Assembly: GCA_021778875.1 (NCBI GenBank)
Contig: JAJYBT010000117.1
Location: forward strand, 1 to 7,204
DNA from: Acidobacteriota bacterium
Lineage (GTDB): Bacteria > Acidobacteriota > Terriglobia > Terriglobales > Acidobacteriaceae
DNA: 7,204 nucleotides
Direction of reading: 5' to 3'
In this document: positions 1 to 5,376 of the stretch, piece by piece
How the letters are laid out: every line of letters starts with the position of its first letter
How positions within the stretch are numbered: the first letter of the stretch is position 1
Notes under the pieces: model-generated
Told to the model about the DNA's origin: nothing
Seen by the model: the letters and a program-made list of their open reading frames with translations, nothing else
The model's database searches: none
Translations under genes and position numbers: made by a program

Positions 1-25
1 TTTGATCGAGCTCTTCAATATTCAT
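1..25 (-). CDS. hoxF: Start of probable HoxF (diaphorase large subunit), cut by window edge
   Basis: Only the first eight codons are present, reading MNIEELDQ from an ATG at 25-23. The ATG overlaps the hoxE stop in an ATGA arrangement (22-25), which is typical of translational coupling. A purine-rich AAAGGTGG at 34-41, inside the last codons of hoxE, lies 8 nt upstream and fits a Shine-Dalgarno site. HoxF normally follows hoxE. It carries FMN, NAD(H) and Fe-S sites and passes electrons between the hydrogenase dimer and NAD. The start and overlap are seen directly. The product name is inferred mainly from gene order, because eight residues cannot establish a family. A NuoF-type or HydB-like subunit would give the same picture. 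Confidence 0.6.
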
Positions 26-519
26 TCCACGGCCCACCTTTCAAGTTGCGCCAGCATCTGTTCGCCAGTGACCTCGCCGGCGACTTCGCCGTCAGACAGC
101 ACAACCGGCGCGCGGCTGCAGGCGCCAACGCAGCGGGCGGTCATCAGGCTGATCTGACCATCCGGCGTGGTGTGTCCGGGAGATATGCCCAGATGTATTG
201 CCGCCTCGGCGATCAGTTTGTCTGTTCCCTTGATGTAGCAGGCCGTTCCAGTGCAGATGGTCATGGTGTGTTTGCCGGGCGGCTTCAGGCTGAAGTAGTG
301 GTAGAAGGTCACCACTCCATAGGCCTGGCTGAGCGGCACGCGCAGCGAGCGGGCAACAAAACGGATCGAGTCGTCATCCAGATAGCCGAAGGCAGATTGC
401 ACGGTGTGCAGAGTTTCGATGAGCGCATGGCGTGCAAAGCCATTCTTGCGCATGGTGCCGTTGACAATCTTCCATCGGTTGTCGTCGCTTGGCAGCGGCG
501 GGGGGGTGAATGTAGTCAC
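22..519 (-). CDS. hoxE: HoxE, [2Fe-2S] subunit of bidirectional NAD-linked NiFe hydrogenase
   Basis: This 165-residue protein belongs to the 24-kDa complex I / thioredoxin-like [2Fe-2S] ferredoxin family (NuoE, HoxE, HndA). The N-terminal half is helical (residues about 15-75, with YGVVTFYHYFSL at 67-78). The thioredoxin-like half carries four cluster ligands, C89 and C94 in CTGTAC and C130 and C134 in CVGAC. In Hox complexes HoxE works with HoxF and HoxU as the cytoplasmic diaphorase that exchanges electrons between NAD(P)H or ferredoxin and the HoxYH hydrogenase. HoxE is chosen over NuoE because a nickel permease and hypF are adjacent, and because the sequence resembles remembered cyanobacterial HoxE (TTPDG before the second Cys pair, TARCVGAC). 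The start is GTG, preceded by AGGGAGG (524-530) with a 4-nt gap. No other in-frame start precedes the conserved region. An NADP-reducing hydrogenase HndA or a formate dehydrogenase gamma subunit remains possible. Confidence 0.82.
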   Translation of the reverse strand: MTTFTPPPLPSDDNRWKIVNGTMRKNGFARHALIETLHTVQSAFGYLDDDSIRFVARSLRVPLSQAYGVVTFYHYFSLKPPGKHTMTICTGTACYIKGTDKLIAEAAIHLGISPGHTTPDGQISLMTARCVGACSRAPVVLSDGEVAGEVTGEQMLAQLERWAVE

Positions 520-523
520 AATG

Positions 524-530
524 CCTCCCT
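524..530 (-). promoter_or_regulatory. Ribosome binding site deciding the GTG start of hoxE
   Basis: Read on the minus strand this is AGGGAGG, followed by CATT and then GTG. The strong match to the anti-Shine-Dalgarno sequence supports initiation at the GTG of 519-517, although no ATG is nearby. Confidence 0.7.
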
Positions 531-546
531 GATTGCCTGCGTCAGT

Positions 547-563
547 TGCACAGTGATTGTGCA
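547..563. promoter_or_regulatory. Inverted repeat in the hoxE 5' region, candidate operator
   Basis: TGCACA (547-552) and TGTGCA (558-563) are perfect 6-bp arms around GTGAT. The centre lies about 35 bp upstream of the hoxE start. No known regulator is recognised from this motif. It could bind a dimeric regulator or form a small hairpin in the leader. Confidence 0.35.
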
Positions 564-611
564 GTCTTTTGCGGCTCGTGTCTAGCTATGTTGTACGCGG
601 AAAGTCTTTTG
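563..611. repeat. Short direct repeat AGTCTTTTG in the hoxE upstream region
   Basis: AGTCTTTTG occurs at 563-571 and again at 603-611, exactly 40 bp apart, or close to four helical turns. On the coding strand it reads CAAAAGACT. Such phasing would suit two regulator molecules on one DNA face. A chance 9-mer repeat in about 226 bp is uncommon but not impossible. Confidence 0.3.
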
Positions 612-616
612 TTCTC

Positions 617-632
617 CGTGACAACTGTCACG
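617..632. promoter_or_regulatory. 16-bp palindrome upstream of hoxE, candidate operator
   Basis: CGTGACA (617-623) and TGTCACG (626-632) are perfect 7-bp arms around AC. It lies about 100 bp upstream of the hoxE start in the largest gene-free stretch of the left half. The compact two-base spacer looks more like a dimeric regulator site than an RNA hairpin. I do not recognise the regulator. The right arm includes a TTGTCA on the minus strand that resembles a -35 element, but no convincing -10 follows at normal spacing. Confidence 0.45.
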
Positions 633-657
633 ATGACTCGTATTCTGCGTCATTCCG

Positions 658-696
658 CGAAGTGATGAGCGCCACTTCGTAAAAAGGGATTTTTAC
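658..696. other. Two abutting inverted repeats between the nickel permease and hoxE
   Basis: CGAAGTG (658-664) pairs with CACTTCG (673-679) around an 8-nt loop. Directly next to it, GTAAAAA (679-685) pairs with TTTTTAC (690-696) around GGGA. Both lie just downstream of the permease stop at 746. Read on the minus strand, neither is followed by a proper run of T, so they are not a standard intrinsic terminator. They may be an imperfect transcript end or protein-binding sites at the hox promoter. Confidence 0.35.
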
Positions 697-745
697 CGGC
701 GGTTATGGACGACGTACAGCAGCGCAGCAGGGTCCGAGGAGGGCG

Positions 746-1513
746 TTAGCCGAGGGAAGGCAGACGGTCAGAGATGCCGAAGAGAAATATGAGCCCGATG
801 CCGCAACTGTAGATGGCGCCGGTCCACGCGATGGCGTGGTAGAAGCGAGGATGATGGCCGCTGGCCTTGAACGCACCACCCATTGAAGCGGTCATCAGCG
901 CATTCATGGCTACGAGCCCCACGGCAAATGAAGCTAGACCCATCAAACCGCGCGACGTTCCGCCCAGGTTGGCGGTAAGGAAAAACAACGCAAGCTGGCT
1001 TGGCGTTTCCGCACCTACGCCGTGCAGAACTCCGATAAGAAAGACCGACTTGCCGTTGTACATCCACTGGAATCGCTCAGGCTTTGGCGCATCGGGGTTC
1101 CACATGCGGCGCATCTTCCAGGCGAGCCAGAGCGCGCCGTTCACGGCGATGGCCAGGCGGCTTTCAATGCGCCCGTGACTATGTCCATGCGCGTCCTTGC
1201 GCAGGATTCCAGCCACAACTCCGAGACCGAGCACGATGAGAGTGAGCCCGATAAGCCGCTCAGTCCAGTGGTCGATGCCCTCAGGGAGGCCCAAGTGCAG
1301 TTGCAGCACTGCGACGCCGAGCGCAGCCACGGTGAAAGCGTGGCCCAGGGCATAGGTCATGCCTAACCGCAATCCGCTCCGCAAGTTTCGTTGCACGGCT
1401 GTGATGTCAGAGATGGCGGCGAGATGGTCGTAGTCAAAGCCATGGCGCAGGCCCAGCAGAAGGCAGGAACCCAGCGCGGCATCGAGTTTCCAGTCACCGA
1501 AAATCGGGGTCAC
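746..1513 (-). CDS. NiCoT/NicO-family nickel or cobalt permease
   Basis: This 255-residue polytopic inner-membrane protein probably imports Ni2+ for the hydrogenase. The signature is RHGFDYDH near residues 23-30, matching the H-x4-D-H metal-binding motif of NiCoT/NicO helix II, followed by AAISD. Also visible are LGHAFTV (56-62), a cytoplasmic His-rich AHGHSHG (108-114), and GVLHGVGAETPSQ (161-173), which corresponds to the second conserved NiCoT motif. About six hydrophobic segments can be drawn (roughly 12-36, 48-75, 85-104, 155-182, 186-212, 228-247), fewer than in the longest NiCoT members. The GTG at 1513-1511 is used because no other start precedes the conserved helix, but it lacks a Shine-Dalgarno sequence. 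It lies in line with hoxE, 226 bp ahead of it, and 108 bp behind the LolA-like gene. Placement beside hox and hypF favours nickel over cobalt, but that is inference. Confidence 0.8.
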   Translation of the reverse strand: MTPIFGDWKLDAALGSCLLLGLRHGFDYDHLAAISDITAVQRNLRSGLRLGMTYALGHAFTVAALGVAVLQLHLGLPEGIDHWTERLIGLTLIVLGLGVVAGILRKDAHGHSHGRIESRLAIAVNGALWLAWKMRRMWNPDAPKPERFQWMYNGKSVFLIGVLHGVGAETPSQLALFFLTANLGGTSRGLMGLASFAVGLVAMNALMTASMGGAFKASGHHPRFYHAIAWTGAIYSCGIGLIFLFGISDRLPSLG

Positions 1514-1520
1514 GATGCAC

Positions 1521-1526
1521 AGTATA
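1521..1526 (-). promoter_or_regulatory. Possible -10 element for a leaderless permease transcript
   Basis: On the minus strand TATACT is followed by seven bases and then the GTG start. This would place the transcription start at or beside the start codon. No purine-rich ribosome site lies in between, which agrees with leaderless translation. No good -35 is seen 17 bp further upstream, so the call is weak. Confidence 0.3.
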
Positions 1527-1621
1527 GTGCAGAAGGATGCCGTCCGGCGTGTCGCGGCTCACTGCATCCATGGGCCACCGGCAAGCTAGCGCCGCCGCTC
1601 CTGCGGTCTGCAGGGGAGAAC

Positions 1622-2377
1622 CTATTGATTTGACACCGGCTGCGACGTGCTGGCCTTTTGGCCTGGAGCAAGCCGGACCTGGTAGTCGTGGTAGTCGATG
1701 GTTATGATCGTCTTGCCAAACAGAGACGTATTGGAAACGGCCCGGGCATGAGTTGCCTGCGCGAATCCGCTTATGAGGGCGTACTGGCGCATCATCTGCG
1801 TGCGCCCGGAGAAGATGGATGCGCTTCTGGAAGACGTTCCGCGAATCTGAACGATGGAATAGTCCTTCGCGTCAACCCACAGCGTTCCTTCGATGAGATA
1901 CGGAGTCTTTCGTTTTGGAATCAGGTCGAGAACGAGGCAGTCTTTTCCAGCCACGTGCTGGATTCCGTTGCCTTCGAGCTTCATCTCGTAATTGGACGAG
2001 GTAATCCACGCGCCCTCTCGATTGTCGGGCAAATTCAATTTCTTTTCATTGTCAAGAATTGCGCCCAGCACCAGGTTGCGTATGATCGCCGATCCGCTCT
2101 GCGAGAGGATGGTGTAATTTTTCCCCGTGGTCTTTTCGTAGTCAGTCTTCACTTTCATCTCGGCCACGGGATGGACCTCGTCGTTGTTTCTGTAGACGGC
2201 ATAGTTCTCGATGTCGGTGTATCCCGCGATATTGTCCAGCCGGGCCTTGACCGACGCATCAATGTGCTGAATGACTGATGCGGCATCGAGCTGCTGCGCT
2301 GGCAGCGTGTCTGTTCCAAGACTGGCGAGAAGAGTAGCAAGCACAGCGCCGAGCACCAGACCATATCGTCGAATCAC
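1622..2377 (-). CDS. Secreted LolA-fold-like protein of unknown function
   Basis: The protein has 251 residues from the chosen start. A basic N-terminus (MIRRYG) is followed by a hydrophobic stretch (7-20) and a likely signal peptidase I site near LPA-QQ (27/28), so it should be periplasmic. The remainder alternates short charged strands: a helix at 32-50, then the beta-rich segments EMKLEGNGI, KDCLVLDLIP, EGTLWVDAKDYSIVQI and KTIITIDYHDYQ. This pattern resembles LolA/LolB-fold 'outer membrane lipoprotein-sorting' proteins often annotated in Acidobacteriota. It lacks a lipobox Cys, so it is not itself a lipoprotein. An earlier in-frame GTG at 2392 exists, but GAGGAG at 2385-2390 lies seven bases before the GTG at 2377, so the later start is preferred. 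It is divergent from hypF and in line with the nickel permease. No link to hydrogenase is known to me, and adjacency may be chance. Confidence 0.6.
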   Translation of the reverse strand: MIRRYGLVLGAVLATLLASLGTDTLPAQQLDAASVIQHIDASVKARLDNIAGYTDIENYAVYRNNDEVHPVAEMKVKTDYEKTTGKNYTILSQSGSAIIRNLVLGAILDNEKKLNLPDNREGAWITSSNYEMKLEGNGIQHVAGKDCLVLDLIPKRKTPYLIEGTLWVDAKDYSIVQIRGTSSRSASIFSGRTQMMRQYALISGFAQATHARAVSNTSLFGKTIITIDYHDYQVRLAPGQKASTSQPVSNQ

Positions 2378-2384
2378 TCTCAAA

Positions 2385-2390
2385 CTCCTC
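2385..2390 (-). promoter_or_regulatory. Ribosome binding site deciding the GTG start at 2377
   Basis: GAGGAG on the minus strand is followed by TTTGAGA and GTG. The longer reading from the GTG at 2392 would place this site inside the coding region with none upstream, so the 2377 start is favoured. Confidence 0.6.
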
Positions 2391-2469
2391 ACAAAAGGGT
2401 TGTCTTTAGATTAAGCCCTCCAGCGCGAGATGGTCTTGTCAAACGGCGTTGCGATTCCGTTGTGCCGAT

Positions 2470-2474
2470 GGAGG
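2470..2474 (+). promoter_or_regulatory. Ribosome binding site deciding the ATG start of hypF
   Basis: GGAGG is followed eight bases later by ATG at 2483. Two upstream in-frame starts (GTG 2462, ATG 2468) precede or overlap it, and ATG 2477 is only two bases away. The site therefore selects 2483. Confidence 0.6.
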
Positions 2475-2482
2475 TCATGTCC

Positions 2483-4858
2483 ATGCGCTATGCTGGTCTG
2501 CGGTATCAGGAGCATGCTGTGACGGGGAACGTCCATCCAGAACGAGGGCCGCGCGAAGTGGTGCGGCGCGGCGCGCAGGTGCGTGGCGTGGTGCAGGGCG
2601 TGGGCTTCAGGCCGTTTGTCTACAGGCTCGCCACAGAGGAGGCACTCACTGGATTCATCGGCAACGACCCCGCCGGAGTAACCCTTGAGGTGGAAGGTCC
2701 GGCAGCGCGCGTTGAGATTTTCTTGCAGCGGCTGCGCCTGGAATCGCCGCCGCTGGCGCGCATCGACTCAATTGATATACGGGAGTTGGCGGTCTTCGGC
2801 GAGACAGGGTTCCGCATTATTTCCAGCCTGGTCACGGGGGATGTAAACACGGGCATCCCTGCGGATGCAGCAACCTGCGCGGATTGCCTGCGCGAGCTGC
2901 TCGACCCCGCGGATCGCCGCTTTCGGTATCCGTTTATCAACTGCACCAATTGTGGCCCGCGCTTTACGATCACGCGACGAATTCCATACGACCGTCCGCA
3001 AACATCGATGGCCACCTTTCGCATGTGCGCAATCTGTCAGCGGGAATACGACGACCCGGCGAACAGGCGCTTCCACGCGCAACCGAATGCCTGCTGGAAC
3101 TGTGGTCCGCGTGTGAGTCTTGTAGCGCCTGACGGCTCGGCGATTCGCAGCGAAGATGCTGTTGCAGAAACTGTGGAGCGGCTGCTTGGGGGACAGATCA
3201 TCGCCATCAAAGGAATTGGCGGCTTCCACCTGAGCGTGGACGCGACAAATGAGGCAGCGGTGATGCGGCTCAGAGAGCGCAAACGCCGCTTTGGAAAGCC
3301 GCTGGCAATCATGGTGAAAGATATGAACGCGGCGCGGGAAATATGTACGCTGTCGGATGAGGAAGTGGCCCTTATGCACACGCCGGCGCGGCCGATTGTG
3401 CTGGCGCAGTCGCGTGCCGGCAACGGCGTTGCACCTGCAGTTGTGCCTGGGGCGCGGTGGCTCGGTATCTTTCTGCCGTATGCACCGCTGCAGCATCTGC
3501 TCTTTGCCGATGCTCGTGTTCGCTCGCTGGTAATGACTTCAGCAAATCTTAGCGAGGAGCCGATTGCAATCGACAATGAAGAAGCGCTTGAGCGCCTTGG
3601 CGGCATCGCAGATGCCTTCCTGATGCATGATCGCGAGATTCTACAGCGTTGTGACGACTCGGTGATGTCCGTGGTGGATGGAGCGCCGCAGTTGATCCGC
3701 AGAGCGCGTGGCTTTGTGCCGCTCGGTGTGGCGCTGCCGGTGGATTCACCTCCGCTGCTGGCTGTCGGCGGGCACCTGAAGAATGTGTTTGCACTGGCGC
3801 GCGGACGGTTTGCCTATCAGAGTCAGCACCTGGGAGATCTGGAGAATCTGGCGGGCCTCGCGTTCTTCAAGGAGTCGCTCGATCACCTGATGCGTACGTT
3901 TGAGATTACGCCAGAGACTGTTGTGCATGATATGCATCCCGGCTATCTTTCCACGTCATGGGCAAGGGAGTATACGCATGAGCGGGGCCTTCGGCTGGTT
4001 GCTGTTCAGCATCATCACGCGCATATTGCGGGCTGCATGGCAGAGCATGATCTGAGCGGCCCGGTGATTGGTCTTGCGCTTGACGGAACAGGCTATGGCC
4101 TCGATGGGCGCGTCTGGGGCGGGGAAGTACTGATCTGCAGGCTGGGGACACTCGAGCGCTTTGCGCATCTCGAATATGTGCCCATGCCCGGTGGTGAGAC
4201 CGCCATTCGAGAGCCGTGGCGGATGGCATTGGGTTATCTTCATGCAGCAGGGATTGCTGTGCATGATGATGTCGTGCGGAAACCCCTTGGCGCAAGTGAT
4301 GAGGAAATGCGCGTGGTGGCGCGTATGATTGAGCGCGGTGTGAACGCGCCGATGACTTCCAGTTGCGGACGATTATTTGATGCAGTCGCTGCGGTAGTGT
4401 TGGGGCGGCGCGTGGTGGACTACGAAGCGCAGGCTGCGGTTGAACTGGAAGGGCTGGCAGTCGATGAGCCGGATGCGCCAGGCTACGCAATGAACATCTG
4501 CTGTGGCGACTGGACACGCAGCGAGCCGATGCGCATTAGCGCCGCGCTGCTATGGCATTCTTTGATTGAGGACATGCATGCCGGAGTTGCGAAGGGTCGC
4601 ATTGCAGCGCGCTTCCACGCAGCTGTGGCAACAGGCTTTGTGCAGGCTGCGGGAATGGCCCGCGATGCAGCTGGACTGACGCAGGTGGCGTTGAGCGGCG
4701 GTTGCATGCACAATCGCAGATTAGTGAGACTACTGCGTGTTGGGCTGGAGCGGGAAGGATTCGAGGTGTTTCAACATCGCAGCGTCAGCCCCGGCGATGG
4801 CGGACTCAGCTACGGCCAGGCGGCCGTTGCCGCGGCGATGCTGCAGAGAGCGGACTAG
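2483..4858 (+). CDS. hypF: Carbamoyltransferase HypF, NiFe hydrogenase maturation
   Basis: HypF turns carbamoyl phosphate and ATP into carbamoyl-adenylate and transfers the carbamoyl group to the C-terminal Cys of HypE, where it becomes the CN ligands of the NiFe site. All family domains are present in 791 residues, slightly longer than the usual 750 or so. The acylphosphatase domain comes first (about 30-120), with VRGVVQGVGFRPF at 33-45 and GND at 60-62. Eight zinc-finger cysteines follow at 132, 135, 154, 157, 182, 185, 204 and 207, in the exact C-x2-C-x18-C-x2-C-x24-C-x2-C-x18-C-x2-C spacing of HypF. A YrdC-like domain spans about 222-410 (KRRFGKPLA at 267-275, TSAN at 352-355). The Kae1-like domain runs to the end (HHHAH at 510-514, ALDGTGYG at 532-539, SGGCMHN at 738-744, PGDGGLSYGQA at 770-780). 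The gene looks intact. It is alone on the plus strand, divergent from the LolA-like gene and convergent with argA. The extra N-terminal 30 residues before the acylphosphatase domain are not conserved to my knowledge. Confidence 0.96.
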   Translation: MRYAGLRYQEHAVTGNVHPERGPREVVRRGAQVRGVVQGVGFRPFVYRLATEEALTGFIGNDPAGVTLEVEGPAARVEIFLQRLRLESPPLARIDSIDIRELAVFGETGFRIISSLVTGDVNTGIPADAATCADCLRELLDPADRRFRYPFINCTNCGPRFTITRRIPYDRPQTSMATFRMCAICQREYDDPANRRFHAQPNACWNCGPRVSLVAPDGSAIRSEDAVAETVERLLGGQIIAIKGIGGFHLSVDATNEAAVMRLRERKRRFGKPLAIMVKDMNAAREICTLSDEEVALMHTPARPIVLAQSRAGNGVAPAVVPGARWLGIFLPYAPLQHLLFADARVRSLVMTSANLSEEPIAIDNEEALERLGGIADAFLMHDREILQRCDDSVMSVVDGAPQLIRRARGFVPLGVALPVDSPPLLAVGGHLKNVFALARGRFAYQSQHLGDLENLAGLAFFKESLDHLMRTFEITPETVVHDMHPGYLSTSWAREYTHERGLRLVAVQHHHAHIAGCMAEHDLSGPVIGLALDGTGYGLDGRVWGGEVLICRLGTLERFAHLEYVPMPGGETAIREPWRMALGYLHAAGIAVHDDVVRKPLGASDEEMRVVARMIERGVNAPMTSSCGRLFDAVAAVVLGRRVVDYEAQAAVELEGLAVDEPDAPGYAMNICCGDWTRSEPMRISAALLWHSLIEDMHAGVAKGRIAARFHAAVATGFVQAAGMARDAAGLTQVALSGGCMHNRRLVRLLRVGLEREGFEVFQHRSVSPGDGGLSYGQAAVAAAMLQRAD
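4855..4858. other. CTAG shared by the stop codons of convergent hypF and argA
   Basis: hypF ends with TAG at 4856-4858. The minus-strand acetyltransferase ends with TAG read from 4857 to 4855. The palindrome CTAG therefore supplies both stops and there is no space for a terminator between the genes. Transcripts from each side must run into the other gene. Confidence 0.9.
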
Positions 4859-5376
4859 CCAGAAAGACGGACCAACTGCTGTGCTTCAACGCGCGGGCCG
4901 AGGATGGAGATGCGCGGAATGCGACCACGCACCATGGCTACTTCATCGCAGCGATGCAGGCGCGGACAGCTCTGGCAATCCTTGAAGATCTTGTCCGGCA
5001 ATTCCGCCTTGTCTTCCACCGTGCGAAATCCAAACTTGAAGAAGAAGTCGGGAATACGGGTGAAGAGGCATACGGACTGGATGCCGTGCTCCTCGGCCTC
5101 CTCAATGAGGGCGGCAAGGATGCGGCCGCCTGCGCCCTGGCCCTTGGCTTCAGGCTTCACAACGATGGAGCGCACCTCAGAAAGGTGTGGCCCATAGAGG
5201 TGGAGCGCACCGCAGCCGAGGAAGACACCGCTGTCTGACTCGGCAATGGTGAAATCGCGGATGTTCTCGCAGATTTCCGCGAAGGGGCGCTTGAGCAGCG
5301 TGCCGTCGCCGGACAGCGAGTTCACCAGGTCGTAGACGTTAGAAGCGTCCTGGAGGCGGGCCTTACGCACCAGCAT
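4855..5376 (-). CDS. argA: Short-type ArgA-like N-acetyltransferase (probable N-acetylglutamate synthase)
   Basis: This 173-residue single-domain GNAT protein most likely acetylates glutamate with acetyl-CoA, the first step of arginine synthesis. The acetyl-CoA site is EVRSIVVKPEAKGQGAGGRIL (67-87, motif A, with QGAG as the pyrophosphate loop). FTRIPDFFFKFGF (105-117) and the C-terminal cysteine pattern C134-x2-C137-x5-C143 in DCQSCP...CDE are recalled from short NAGS proteins and from the C-terminal domain of ArgH(A) fusions in marine gammaproteobacteria. It lacks the N-terminal amino-acid-kinase domain of E. coli ArgA. The ATG overlaps the last 14 bases of argH, with GGGGAGG (5383-5389) six bases upstream, so the two genes should be co-translated. 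The cysteines might bind metal, but that is unproven. The substrate is inferred from the argGH context. Confidence 0.8.
   Translation of the reverse strand: MLVRKARLQDASNVYDLVNSLSGDGTLLKRPFAEICENIRDFTIAESDSGVFLGCGALHLYGPHLSEVRSIVVKPEAKGQGAGGRILAALIEEAEEHGIQSVCLFTRIPDFFFKFGFRTVEDKAELPDKIFKDCQSCPRLHRCDEVAMVRGRIPRISILGPRVEAQQLVRLSG

Noticed and set aside
22..519. NuoE of respiratory complex I
   Set aside because: Same family, but the adjacent nickel permease and nearby hypF favour HoxE. The genes to the left would settle this.
46..585. Plus-strand open frame of 179 codons opposite hoxE
   Set aside because: hoxE is clearly coding with its four cluster cysteines. The antisense frame has no ribosome site or domain.
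679..696. Intrinsic terminator behind the nickel permease
   Set aside because: The stem is almost all A/T and on the minus strand no T run follows it. It is listed only as an inverted repeat.
1514..1621. Nickel, cobalt or cobalamin riboswitch ahead of the permease
   Set aside because: No cobalamin box or NiCo-type multi-stem core is recognisable in the 108 bp.
2408..2442. Promoter for the LolA-like gene, TTGACA (2437-2442) with TAATCT (2408-2413) on the minus strand
   Set aside because: The spacer is 23 bp, too long for sigma70, and the -10 matches poorly. The TTGACA alone is not enough.
2462..2482. Upstream GTG/ATG starts for hypF
   Set aside because: The GGAGG at 2470-2474 lies inside this extension and is well spaced only for the ATG at 2483.
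2768..3496. Long minus-strand open frame (about 242 codons) inside hypF
   Set aside because: It lies opposite an intact HypF with perfect zinc-finger spacing, and its translation is Arg-, His- and Cys-rich with no recognisable domain. It is a GC-bias shadow.
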